Made by a program: the position numbers and the translations under genes. A DNA stretch of 64,000 bases from CAWABB01 sp963701735 (GTDB lineage Bacteria > Bacteroidota > Ignavibacteria > UBA10030 > UBA6906): positions 62,001-126,000 of the forward strand of contig CAVPBI010000023.1 in the NCBI GenBank assembly GCA_963701735.1, given 5' to 3'. Below, in pieces: positions 11,089 through 19,911 of this stretch. The notes under the pieces were generated by a model. The model was given only the letters and a program-made list of their open reading frames with translations. It was not told the origin of the DNA and ran no database searches. The first letter of the stretch is position 1, and each line of letters begins with the position of its first letter.

Positions 11089-12780
11089 CTAGGTGGCAAC
11101 GTCTCGCTGTTCGATCTTCGCCCACGTGTCCTTCAATGTCACGACACGATTGAACACGGGTGCACCGGGTCGTGAATCTTTGTAGTCCACACAGAAATAG
11201 CCGACACGCTCAAACTGAAACCGCGCACCACCTACGGCCTTCCCCAGCATCGGTTCGACTTTGCACTGCCGCAGGATCTCGAGCGAGCGAGGATTCAGAT
11301 TCGAAAGAAAATCCCCACCCTCCTCCGCCTGATTCGGGTCTTCTTTGACAAAGAGCCGGTCGTAGAGCCGCACCTCGGCATCGACAGCATGACGTGCCGA
11401 CACCCAGTGAATCGTTCCCTTCACCTTCCTGTTCGCCGCCGACCCCCCGCTCTTTGTGTCGGGATCATATGTGCAGTGCAGTTCGAGAATGTTACCCTGG
11501 CTGTCCTTGACCACCTTCTCGCACCTGATAACGTACGCTGCCCGCAATCTGACCTCCCGCCCCGGCGATAGACGGTGGTACTTGGGCGGCGGAACCTCCC
11601 GGAAATCCTCCCGTTCGATATACAGCTCACGGGTGAACGGGACCAGGCGCGTCCCTGCTGACTCGTCCTCCGGATTGTTCAGCGCGGGGAGCTCCTCTGA
11701 TGAACCCTCAGGGTAGTTCGTCAGCACCACTTTCAGCGGCCTGACGACCGCCATCGCCCGCTGGGCGGTTCTGTTCAGATCCTCCCGGATGCTCCATTCC
11801 AGGAGCGCGACGTCAATGATGCTGTCCTTCTTCGAGACGCCGATTTTGTCGCAGAACACCCTGATCGACTCCGGAGTGTACCCTCTCCGCCTGTACCCCG
11901 CGATGGTCGGCATCCGGGGATCGTCCCAGCCCGACACGTAGTTCCCCTGCACAAGCTGCAGAAGCCTCCGCTTGCTCAAGATGGTATAGCTGAGATTCAG
12001 CCGGGCAAACTCTATTTGCTGCGGGTGGTAGATGTCGAGCGCATCGAGATACCAATCGTACAGCGGCCGATGGTTCTCGAATTCGAGCGTGCAGATGGAA
12101 TGGGTAATCCGCTCGATGGAATCCTCGAGCCCGTGCGCCCAGTCGTAGGTCGGATAGATGCACCACTCGTCTCCCTGTCGGTGGTGCGATTCGTGCACGA
12201 TTCTGTACATGATGGGATCACGAAGATTTATGTTCGGAGAAGCCATGTCGATCTTGGCCCGAAGCGTTCTTGAACCGTCGGGAAATTCCCCTCTTCGCAT
12301 CCTCTCCAGCAAATCAAGATTCTCGTCCACGCTCCGATCCCGGTAGGGACTTTCCTTCCCCGGTTCGGTGAGCGTCCCGCGCGTCTCCCGGATCTCATCG
12401 GCCGTCAGGTCACAGACGTACGCCTTGCCTTTCTTCACCAGATCCACCGCCCATGCGTACATCTGCCCGAAGTAGTCGGAAGCGAAGAAGATGCGCTCGC
12501 CGATGTCGCCGGCAATCCACTTCACATCCTCAACGATGGAATCGACGTATTCCTGCTCTTCCTTCTCGGGGTTCGTATCGTCAAATCGTAGATTGCAGAT
12601 CCCGCCGGGATGCTCGCTGGCAATCCCGTAATTGAGATTGATAGATTTTGCATGGCCGATGTGCAGATATCCGTTGGGCTCCGGAGGAAAACGCGTATGC
12701 ACACGGCCCTGGAATTTCCCTGTTCGAAGATCTTCGGCAATAATCTCGCGGATGAAGTCGGCTTTTTCGGTAACAGGCAT
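11089..12780 (-). CDS. glnS: Glutaminyl-tRNA synthetase
   Basis: Charges tRNA-Gln with glutamine in the cytoplasm (class I aminoacyl-tRNA synthetase). The N-terminal catalytic domain has the HIGH signature within FPPEPNGYLHIGHAKSINLN (about residues 31-50), a CIYPTYDWAHGLEDSIERITH segment typical of the Glu/Gln branch, and a KMSKS-like loop ILSKRRL (about 268-274). The C-terminal beta-barrel anticodon-binding domain follows (PLKVVLTNYPEG onwards) and ends VVTLKDTWAKIEQR. Its 563 residues match the usual length. The ATG at 12780 has a GAGGAG site 6-9 bases upstream. An intrinsic terminator follows the gene. Presence of GlnS implies direct glutaminylation rather than only the transamidation route. 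Confidence 0.97.
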   Translation of the reverse strand: MPVTEKADFIREIIAEDLRTGKFQGRVHTRFPPEPNGYLHIGHAKSINLNYGIASEHPGGICNLRFDDTNPEKEEQEYVDSIVEDVKWIAGDIGERIFFASDYFGQMYAWAVDLVKKGKAYVCDLTADEIRETRGTLTEPGKESPYRDRSVDENLDLLERMRRGEFPDGSRTLRAKIDMASPNINLRDPIMYRIVHESHHRQGDEWCIYPTYDWAHGLEDSIERITHSICTLEFENHRPLYDWYLDALDIYHPQQIEFARLNLSYTILSKRRLLQLVQGNYVSGWDDPRMPTIAGYRRRGYTPESIRVFCDKIGVSKKDSIIDVALLEWSIREDLNRTAQRAMAVVRPLKVVLTNYPEGSSEELPALNNPEDESAGTRLVPFTRELYIEREDFREVPPPKYHRLSPGREVRLRAAYVIRCEKVVKDSQGNILELHCTYDPDTKSGGSAANRKVKGTIHWVSARHAVDAEVRLYDRLFVKEDPNQAEEGGDFLSNLNPRSLEILRQCKVEPMLGKAVGGARFQFERVGYFCVDYKDSRPGAPVFNRVVTLKDTWAKIEQRDVAT

Positions 12781-13036
12781 TGTACTCCTCGTCGTTGCTG
12801 AGGCTTCATTTCAAAAGTACGCAAAAAACCCGGGGTTTCCAATGGAATGTCCGCGGAGCGGGGATGAATTGAAAGGGGTCTTCGCCCTGTCTCGCACGCA
12901 ACGCTTCGGTAATTTCTACGATTCTACATCCGGCCCGGAGCGCTTTCTCTCTCCTGCCCGCCGCGTTGGGCACGCCTGCAATGGCATGCCAGTGGGACAT
13001 ACATGGTCAGAGATCCATCAATCCAGGAGGATGCCG

Positions 13037-13915
13037 ATGAAGATCGATATGCGAGCCATCGTCGCTGTCACCTGTTCTTCCCTCCTTCTGTCACTCCACG
13101 GATGCAGCAATGACAACCCTTCAGGTCCGTCAGGCGCATCAGTGAGCTTAACCGCCGATCACTCCATTGCCAGCCTCGCCGCGGTACCTCAGTCGGCGAT
13201 CGAGAATGCCAAAGCGCGCCTCCATATCGCGTACGGACATACATCCCACGGCAGTCAACTTGTCACCGGAATGTCCGGACTTGTGACCTGGAAGGGAGAC
13301 CTGTATGCATTCAACAGCGGCGGCACCAATGGAGCACTCGACCTTCGCGACACGCCGTTTTCCGGTGCGAGCGATCTCGGCAATCCGGATCGAACAGCGT
13401 GGGCTGCGGCAACCCGGACGTACCTCAACGCTCATCCGGAAGTGAACGCCGTCGTCTGGTCATGGTGCGGGCAGGTGTCGAGCGCCACGCCAGCCGACAT
13501 CGACACATATCTCGGGCTGATGAGTGCTCTTGAACAGGATTATCCCTCGGTGAAGTTCGTATACATGACGGGTCACCTCGACGGTACCGGGGAAGGCGGG
13601 AACCTCCATCAGCGCAACGAGCAGATCAGAGCATACTGCACTGCGAACAACAAGGTTCTCTTTGACTTCGCGGATATTGAGTCGTACAGCCCCGACGGGT
13701 CTCGTTTCCTCGACAAGAACGCCAATGACAATTGTGATTACGATTCTGACGGAAGCGGGTCGCTGGACCGGAACTGGGCGACCGAGTGGCAAGCGGCTCA
13801 TCCGAACGAGTGGTACGAGTGCAGCGCCGCGCACAGCCAACCGCTGAACGGCAACCTGAAGGCCTACGCCGCCTGGTGGCTCTGGGCACGGCTGGGTGGG
13901 TGGGAGGGAAGCTGA
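13037..13915 (+). CDS. Secreted lipoprotein of unknown function, possibly SGNH-like
   Basis: The start at 13037 (MKIDMRAIVAVTCSSLLLSL, lipobox Cys about 21) has AGGAGG six bases upstream; an ATG at 13031 abuts that motif and is less likely. The 292-residue product has an opening HIAYGHTSHGSQLVTGMSGL, a central hydrophobic strand AVVWSWCGQ, FVYMTGHLDGTGEGG, and an acidic stretch near the end (DKNANDNCDYDSDGSGSLDR) that resembles calcium-binding Asp-rich loops. The alternating strand/helix pattern and the conserved HSQPLNG near the C-terminus suggest an SGNH/GDSL-hydrolase-like fold, but the usual GDSL serine block is not obvious. It stands alone, divergent from glnS. Confidence 0.7.
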   Translation: MKIDMRAIVAVTCSSLLLSLHGCSNDNPSGPSGASVSLTADHSIASLAAVPQSAIENAKARLHIAYGHTSHGSQLVTGMSGLVTWKGDLYAFNSGGTNGALDLRDTPFSGASDLGNPDRTAWAAATRTYLNAHPEVNAVVWSWCGQVSSATPADIDTYLGLMSALEQDYPSVKFVYMTGHLDGTGEGGNLHQRNEQIRAYCTANNKVLFDFADIESYSPDGSRFLDKNANDNCDYDSDGSGSLDRNWATEWQAAHPNEWYECSAAHSQPLNGNLKAYAAWWLWARLGGWEGS

Positions 13916-13937
13916 TTCTCCGTCGGCCATGATCCAT

Positions 13938-13967
13938 GGAGGTCGGGAAGCCGCCCTCGCGACCTCC
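13938..13967 (+). terminator. Weak hairpin after the lipoprotein gene
   Basis: Arms GGAGGTCG and CGACCTCC form an 8-bp stem with a 14-base loop about 23 bases past the stop codon at 13915. No T-run follows. The rest of 13968-14276 shows no gene; it carries the leader of the downstream DUF362 gene. Confidence 0.35.
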
Positions 13968-14276
13968 CTGCTTTCCTGCACGCCGGTTGGCGCTGCGTCC
14001 CGCCGTGGAACGGGAGTCCCATCCGCCCCGCATCAATACGTTGTGCCATGAAACCCATCTCTCTCGCGCTGCATCGTATCATGCAGACCGCCCCCCAATA
14101 CCAACCCAAGTTTGACTATCGTTCTGATCTGAGATAACTTACCGCAATCTCTCCCTTTGAAGGGGCTGTCAAATCCCAGTACTTCCCGCGAGCGCACCGC
14201 GGCAAGCGGCCGGAGCAATTGCGCAGCGCCGAAAATCCCGCTGGACCAGCACACTGTCCATAAGGACTGGATCACC

Positions 14277-15437
14277 ATGTCACCCGAATCTTCCATCAGC
14301 CGCCGCTCACTTCTCGGGATGCTCACGTCAGCGATTGCCGGAACGTCTCTTGGCAGCTTCACGCCGGGCCGCGCCCGGGCGCAGGAGCAGCCCGCGAAGC
14401 CGAAGACCAATGTCGCCGACGCATCGAAGCAGCCCAGGACCTCCGACTCTATGCCGGGGAAGTTCCCTGGAAAGGTGGTCCTGGCACGTAACGAGAACGC
14501 CTGGTCGAACAACGGTCCGGATGTTACGGTTCTGGACCGGATGGTGGAGAGGGCGCTCCTTTCTCTGACCGGGGCGTCGAGCATCGGGGCCGCCTGGAGG
14601 GAGTTCGTCACGCCGGATGACGTCGTCGGACTCAAGGTGAACCCCGTCGCCGGCAAACTCCTCAGCACCAGCCCTCAGATCGTCCACGTCATCATCACGC
14701 AGCTGGAGAAGGCCGGGATCCCTCGGAAGAACATCGTGATCTGGGACAGGCGCGAGTTCGAGCTGCACGAGACCGGGTTCACGGGCGATGCATTCCCGGG
14801 TGTCCGGATCACCGGGACGGAACGGAAGGACGCCGCGGGATCGTTCCGCGACAACGCCGGAAAACTCTACAGCGAAGCGGTGATTGACCGGGACTGGTAC
14901 TACTGGGCCGACGTGGAGGAGAAGTACGACGAAGAGACGTTCCCCTACATGGTGAACGAGGGGAAGCACTCCTACTTCACCGGCATATGCACCAGGGAGG
15001 TGACCCGGATCATTAACGTCCCGATCCTGAAGAATGCGGGATCATCCGTCACGCTCTGCATGAAGAACCTGGCCTACGGCGCGATCACCAACACGTCGCG
15101 GCTCCACAAGACGCTCTGGCACGAGACCTGCGCGGAGGTTCCGGCGTTTGCACCGTTGCGCGACAAGGTGGTCCTGAATATCGTGGACGGCGTGAAGGGG
15201 TGCTACCAGGGAGGCCCCGCGGCCAACCCGCAGTTCATCACGACGTTCAATACGATTCTGGCCGGGACAGATCCCGTCGCCGTGGACCGGGTCGGGTACG
15301 ACATCATCCTGAAGAAGCGGATCGAAGAGAAGATCCAGAAGGAAGAGAACCCGAAGGCCAGGACATTCATGGACCTCGCGGAGAAGCTGGGACTGGGGAG
15401 TGCCGACCTGGGGAAGATCGATGTCACGACGCTCTAG
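14277..15437 (+). CDS. DUF362 domain protein with Tat signal
   Basis: A 386-residue protein exported by the twin-arginine route: the N-terminus MSPESSISRRSLLGMLTSAI contains the SRRSLLG motif and an Ala-rich cleavage region (RARAQ). The mature part matches the DUF362 family, with PDDVVGLKVNPVAGK, QIVHVIITQLEKAGIPRKNI, ITNVPILKNAG-like RIINVPILKNAGSS and DPVAVDRVGYDII. In other proteins this domain is often joined to Fe-S ferredoxin modules, but none is seen here. The start at 14277 follows AAGGA, while longer in-frame starts lack signal features. The gene overlaps the next one by 17 bases, so they are probably translated together. Function is not established; a role near periplasmic redox chemistry is plausible. 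Confidence 0.85.
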   Translation: MSPESSISRRSLLGMLTSAIAGTSLGSFTPGRARAQEQPAKPKTNVADASKQPRTSDSMPGKFPGKVVLARNENAWSNNGPDVTVLDRMVERALLSLTGASSIGAAWREFVTPDDVVGLKVNPVAGKLLSTSPQIVHVIITQLEKAGIPRKNIVIWDRREFELHETGFTGDAFPGVRITGTERKDAAGSFRDNAGKLYSEAVIDRDWYYWADVEEKYDEETFPYMVNEGKHSYFTGICTREVTRIINVPILKNAGSSVTLCMKNLAYGAITNTSRLHKTLWHETCAEVPAFAPLRDKVVLNIVDGVKGCYQGGPAANPQFITTFNTILAGTDPVAVDRVGYDIILKKRIEEKIQKEENPKARTFMDLAEKLGLGSADLGKIDVTTL

Positions 15438-16173
15438 AACTCTCCTCCTGGCGCTCGCGCTTCTCCCCGGGTTCGCCGCGGCGCAAACCGACATGCCCCT
15501 CCTGGTTCCGGGAGAGATCCCGGGACTGGAAATCCGGCGCGTCCAGAGTTTCGCAGGGAAGGCCCTCTACGGTCACATCAACGGAGGGGCGGACCTGTAC
15601 CACGAATACGGCTTCGAACGGCTCTCCGTGCAGGAGCTCCGGCTGAACGACGTGACCTACTTCACTGAAGTCTACCGGATGACCGACCCGGGAGGTGCGT
15701 TCGGGATCTTTTCCGTCTCTCGCGGGGAGTGCGCGCCGGCAGATTCACTTCCCCGGTCATCCTGCGCCTCACCCTATGCGATTCAGTGGGCGCAATCCCG
15801 ATATTTCGTGAGGGTTGCCAGCGAGTCGGGATCGCCCGGCGCGCAGGCAGGCGGGCTGCGGCTCGCGCGCAAGATATCGACGAAGATCCAGGGGGATTGC
15901 TGGAACATCCCTCCCGTTCCGGCCGCAGCGGGGGCAACGGAGCGGACCCTCCTGCTCGTCCGCGGCATCCTGGGGATGCAGAACGGGTTCGACCAGTGGA
16001 GTCAGCTCGTGGAGGGACTGGAGAACTTCGAGGCGACAATCGTCTCCCGGGAAGACTCCACCGGGCAGACTGCCGTGGGGGAGTTCCGCTTCGCCGCCGA
16101 AACGGACCTCGAGCGATTCTCCCGCGCATTCTCCGGCAGGGGGAAGTTCGTCCGTTCGTTGTCAGAAGAGTGA
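15421..16173 (+). CDS. DUF6599-like secreted protein
   Basis: Starts at ATG 15421 inside the end of the DUF362 gene, with GGGGAAG as ribosome site just upstream. The 250-residue product has a signal peptide (RSRTLLLALALLPGFAAAQ) and the DUF6599 pattern: GEIPGLEIRRVQSFAGKALY, GHINGGADLYHEYGF, VYRMTDPGGAFGIFS and IQWAQSRYFVRV. DUF362 and DUF6599 proteins are often neighbours in environmental bacteria, which supports a shared periplasmic role. The biochemical function is unknown. Convergent with the GH20 gene, 139 bases away. Confidence 0.8.
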   Translation: MSRRSRTLLLALALLPGFAAAQTDMPLLVPGEIPGLEIRRVQSFAGKALYGHINGGADLYHEYGFERLSVQELRLNDVTYFTEVYRMTDPGGAFGIFSVSRGECAPADSLPRSSCASPYAIQWAQSRYFVRVASESGSPGAQAGGLRLARKISTKIQGDCWNIPPVPAAAGATERTLLLVRGILGMQNGFDQWSQLVEGLENFEATIVSREDSTGQTAVGEFRFAAETDLERFSRAFSGRGKFVRSLSEE

Positions 16174-16312
16174 GCGCCGGCTCCTGGTCCTGGAGTCGGA
16201 TGCTCCCGCCGATTCGCTGTGGTCAAGACTCGTGGGCTTCCGTGAGACCGCTCCGCGCTTCACCGTTCGACAACGAGCGAGATGGCGTGTGCGTCCGCAG
16301 CCGGCGGGGCTG

Positions 16313-19054
16313 CTATTCGACGACGATCTCATCGGCGAAGATGAACGCGTCGTTCCCCGCCGCATGGTGCCACGCCGGCAGCTTCCCGGGGTATTTGCCG
16401 ACAACCCTCACAAACCGCGTCCGCAGGCTCGCGAATTCTGCGACGACGTTCCGGACGATCGTCCCGTCTTCCTTCGGATTGACGCTGTTCGGGATTTCTA
16501 TCGCGAGCGCGAATTCCATCCCGTCGGACGACGTCCACAACTGCACCCGCTCCGGCATGAGTATCCATGAGTAGCTCTGCTGCAAGAGCCCGACGCTGAT
16601 CCGCCTGATGTCGGTCTGGACCCCCAGATCTATGACGATGTCAAGGTCCTGTCCCTGGTATCCCTGCCACAACCCATCGTTGAAGGTCTCCGACCCCCGC
16701 AGGCCGTCGAGGAGCGCCATCTCGCCGCCGGCGGCATAGGCCGGACTGTAGAGGCTGTAGCGGGAATTCAGCGTACCCAGCTTCCCGACAGCCTTGTGGA
16801 CCATGATGGATCGCTCGGAGAGGCCATACGCCTGTTTGTTGACATGCACCCTTGCGCGGACCAGCGCGCTGCGGTCGATCCAGAAAGGGGCCTCATACCG
16901 CGATGAAACGGAAGAGGGGTCACGACCGTCGGTCGTGTAGTAGATCGGTTGATCTCCGAACGCGGTCGTGAGCGAAATCCGCCTCTTCCCTTCAGCAATC
17001 GAGTTCTCAGGCTGGATGAAGACGACCTTGTCAAGGTCCAGCAGCTGGTTCCCCAGACGGTCATACTTTTCGAGGACGCGATGGAGCCACCACGCACGGT
17101 TTTCTCTCTGCCAGAGCCGCACATAGTCTGCCTTCAGCCCATGCAGTTCGTCGAGGAGGCCGGCGAGGAGCGCCTGTGCCCGTGCGATATCCTGGCTTTG
17201 GCCTGACTGCATCGCCCGGGCGAGCGCGATGCGTGCAAGGTTCTTTCTGGCGGTGAAGAGTACCCGACGCGATGCGAAGACGGCAGCATCAATTGTTTCC
17301 TGGTTCCGTGGCACGCGGCCCCGCACGGCCAGGAGTCTCTCCAGCAAATCGGCAGCATTCTTCGCAGCTCGATCATTATCGTCCAGCGCCTTCTCGCCGA
17401 CCTCTTCCGGATACTGCTCAAGCATGCTGCTCCAGACGCCCTGATCTGTGACGATGTTTCGTATGGGAGCCGCGCGAAGGGAGTCGAACAGGAACAGCGT
17501 TTCCACAACGCCCGGCATTCCAAAGAACAGCGCATCAAACGCGCGGTTGAATGAACTGGCGCGGGTCTCACGGTCCCGTGCTGCCTCCTGTCCGGCGAAC
17601 GGTCGTGCGGGACTCCATGAGCACTCAGCGCCCCAGAGAAGGCCGTGCCAGTTGTAGTTGAACAGGTTCTCTCCGTCGTCCACCCACACGGTGTTCATCA
17701 TGCCCATCGCGCCCAGCTTCGCCCCGTCGCGGACGTAGTTAGAGATATTCACCACCGCGTTAGACATGTGGGGCCAGACCTGCCCCCAGCAGCTGACCCC
17801 CGGCGCCACCATGAATTCGAAGCCGCTGTTTTTGAACGGCAGAATCGCGTCGTCAAAGGCCTCCGCTGCGTGGTATCCCCAGGAGACGACGATGAGATCG
17901 CCCGGCAATCGATCGATGATCTGAGGGTTGCCGACCGCGATGTCTCCCCACATAAGCATCCGCTTCCCGTACGGCCGGATGATGTCGGCAATCCGGTTGA
18001 TGTGATAAGCGTAGACCTCCGCATTCCCTATGGAATCGACCATGCGCTTCGCAGGTCCGCCCCCGAGGCCGGACACCTCGTCACAGTTGATGTGGAAGAG
18101 CGTGCTGGCATACGCGGGTACGACCTCCGCATACAGTTCTTTCAGAAATGCATAGGTCTCTTCCCGGGCGGGGGTAACCACCCAGCTGTTTTCCCGGATC
18201 CGGCTGTAGAAGGGGCTGGCGAGGATGTTCTCCATATGCCCGAACGACTGTGCGTTCCCGATCAGCTCCACATGGTACTTCCGCGCGAACGAAGTCAGCT
18301 CGGCGATCTCGGCTGCGGTGATGCCGTCGGCAGGGGCGATGTCCGGGTGCGAATTCAGCCGGAACACGTGCTCGGTGTACAGCGTGAAGCAGTTCTGCTT
18401 GTATCCGGCCATGGTCGCGATGATCGTCTTCAGAAACGCCATCGTCGGAATCGGTCCACGGCTGATGTCGTGCATCCACCCGCGATATCGAAGCGCCGGC
18501 CAGTCGACGATCGTGACATACGGAACTGCGCCGCCCGGACTGTTCGAACGGATCAATTGTCTGAGCGTTTGAACTCCGTAGAACACGCCCTCGCCGGTGT
18601 TCGCAGCGACAAGAATCCCCTCCCGGTCGACCTGCAGAATATATCCCTCGTTCCCGAGGCTGTCCGACAGAGCCAGGCGAGAGGTTTCAAGACGCTTCTT
18701 CACGTCACTGCCGATTCCAATCCGTCCGAGGAGGACGCACGTTCCCTTCGCCCTCGGGGCCAGCCTCGGCTGGAACCCGAAGGCGGCGCGGATTTCTTCC
18801 GCAAGCTGGCCCGCAGCGAACCGGTCCTCCTCACTCCGTTCGTTGGCAAGACAGATCGTGAGGCGTTTTGAGATCGCGAAATGCCCGGTCCCCCATTCGA
18901 TCGCTCTCGGGGTGGGAATGAGTGACAGGGCACTGCTCCCGGACCCGGCGGATGTTTCCTGAAGCGACTGACTGAGAAGCAGACCGTGAGGGAGCGAACA
19001 CAGCAGGAGAATGATTCCGGCGAGGCCGAACGAGGAGAGGCGAACGTTGCGCAT
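16313..19054 (-). CDS. GH20 beta-N-acetylhexosaminidase
   Basis: A secreted 913-residue glycoside hydrolase family 20 enzyme that removes terminal beta-GlcNAc or GalNAc by substrate-assisted catalysis. The start at 19054 yields a signal peptide (LSSFGLAGIILLLCSLPHGL). An N-terminal GH20b domain follows (LIPTPRAIEWGTGHFAISKR). The TIM barrel carries YRGWMHDISRGPIPTMAFLK and the catalytic pair Asp325-Glu326 in HINCDEVSGL. Towards the C-terminus lies a chitobiase-type domain (YYTTDGRDPSSVSSRYEAPF), then a discoidin-like carbohydrate-binding domain ending PAWHHAAGNDAFIFADEIVV, related to the end of the rhamnosidase at 6.7 kb. An in-frame ATG at 19234 would put about 60 extra residues ahead of the signal peptide, so it is rejected. 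Confidence 0.92.
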   Translation of the reverse strand: MRNVRLSSFGLAGIILLLCSLPHGLLLSQSLQETSAGSGSSALSLIPTPRAIEWGTGHFAISKRLTICLANERSEEDRFAAGQLAEEIRAAFGFQPRLAPRAKGTCVLLGRIGIGSDVKKRLETSRLALSDSLGNEGYILQVDREGILVAANTGEGVFYGVQTLRQLIRSNSPGGAVPYVTIVDWPALRYRGWMHDISRGPIPTMAFLKTIIATMAGYKQNCFTLYTEHVFRLNSHPDIAPADGITAAEIAELTSFARKYHVELIGNAQSFGHMENILASPFYSRIRENSWVVTPAREETYAFLKELYAEVVPAYASTLFHINCDEVSGLGGGPAKRMVDSIGNAEVYAYHINRIADIIRPYGKRMLMWGDIAVGNPQIIDRLPGDLIVVSWGYHAAEAFDDAILPFKNSGFEFMVAPGVSCWGQVWPHMSNAVVNISNYVRDGAKLGAMGMMNTVWVDDGENLFNYNWHGLLWGAECSWSPARPFAGQEAARDRETRASSFNRAFDALFFGMPGVVETLFLFDSLRAAPIRNIVTDQGVWSSMLEQYPEEVGEKALDDNDRAAKNAADLLERLLAVRGRVPRNQETIDAAVFASRRVLFTARKNLARIALARAMQSGQSQDIARAQALLAGLLDELHGLKADYVRLWQRENRAWWLHRVLEKYDRLGNQLLDLDKVVFIQPENSIAEGKRRISLTTAFGDQPIYYTTDGRDPSSVSSRYEAPFWIDRSALVRARVHVNKQAYGLSERSIMVHKAVGKLGTLNSRYSLYSPAYAAGGEMALLDGLRGSETFNDGLWQGYQGQDLDIVIDLGVQTDIRRISVGLLQQSYSWILMPERVQLWTSSDGMEFALAIEIPNSVNPKEDGTIVRNVVAEFASLRTRFVRVVGKYPGKLPAWHHAAGNDAFIFADEIVVE

Positions 19055-19158
19055 CCTGTGCTCCGTGCGTGCTGGGCGGTGGCTGCCGGGTCGGCAATGC
19101 GGTGATGACGTCAAGATAGCGATTTTGGTGACCAATGATCGGATGGCCCGACAAATCA

Positions 19159-19201
19159 TTGACACTTCCTTGACAAGGGGGAGGTGCGTGGCTGCTACAT
19201 T
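19159..19201 (+). promoter_or_regulatory. Possible promoter with repeated TTGACA boxes
   Basis: TTGACA occurs at 19159-19164 and again at 19170-19175, eleven bases apart, with TACATT at 19196-19201, just upstream of the lipoprotein gene at 19225. The 20-base gap is longer than ideal for a sigma-70 promoter. A similar arrangement (repeated TGACA boxes, then TACATTG) precedes the ABC transporter gene at 46.9 kb, so it could be a shared regulated promoter type. Confidence 0.35.
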
Positions 19202-19224
19202 GATGCCAAAAGTCGGAGGAATGT

Positions 19225-19806
19225 ATGCGATCACCGGAATGGGTTGCAGAGGTTGTCACGATGGCGTGGCTGGCTACGGTCGCCGCCAGCTGCGGGTCGC
19301 TCCCCCCGACTACGTATGAAATGACCCCGGGCCACGAGCTCAAAGGCGATGAGGCGCTTGTCCTGGGTCGATTGCTGCACATCGGGTTTTTCGGAGATAC
19401 CACCGACTTTGGCGTCCCGCGCGACGTGAACATGATTTTCGTCAGATACACGAGTATCTACGCCGCCCACCTGATGACGCCGGATAGCGGGGGGTTCAGG
19501 GTTCTCCTTCGGGACGATGGGACATTCCTGTGGCATATGAAGCCGGGCGTCTATTCGATTGCTGGAATGACGCACTACGGCGGACCGACGCACATCATCC
19601 AAAACTGGGGCGGCCGCGGCGTTTTCTCGGTAATCCCAGGAGACCGTGCCATCTACATTGGCACCCTGGTCGTCAACGAGTCGGGGAACGATCCTGCCGG
19701 GAGGTATCATGTCGAGGATGACTATGACGACGCGCTCACGACCGTCGCAGCACGGAACCCGGGTGCGACTCTCCACCCGACTCCCAGATTGATGGCAGTG
19801 CAGTGA
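19225..19806 (+). CDS. Hypothetical lipoprotein
   Basis: A 193-residue protein with GGAGGA four bases before ATG 19225. The N-terminus MRSPEWVAEVVTMAWLATVA runs into a lipobox ending ASC (Cys23), so it is probably an outer-membrane lipoprotein. The body has beta-rich segments (NMIFVRYTSIYAAHLM, FRVLLRDDGTFLWHMKPGVY, GDRAIYIGTLVV) resembling small extracellular sandwich domains in which a formatted value is compared with a limit, but I recognise no family. It faces away from the GH20 gene and converges on the TolB-TPR gene. Function unknown. Confidence 0.75.
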   Translation: MRSPEWVAEVVTMAWLATVAASCGSLPPTTYEMTPGHELKGDEALVLGRLLHIGFFGDTTDFGVPRDVNMIFVRYTSIYAAHLMTPDSGGFRVLLRDDGTFLWHMKPGVYSIAGMTHYGGPTHIIQNWGGRGVFSVIPGDRAIYIGTLVVNESGNDPAGRYHVEDDYDDALTTVAARNPGATLHPTPRLMAVQ

Positions 19807-19911
19807 GTGGTGATGCCGGGTGAGCGACCCTCTGACAAGGATGACCTGACCCCGGTGAGTGTGGGCCGTACAGAATGCCTGTGGGATGCTACGAAGGGAA
19901 CCGCGGGGACT

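Noticed and set aside
17645..18871. 408-codon plus frame opposite the GH20 gene
   Set aside because: Shadow frame; the minus strand has the Asp-Glu catalytic pair and discoidin tail.
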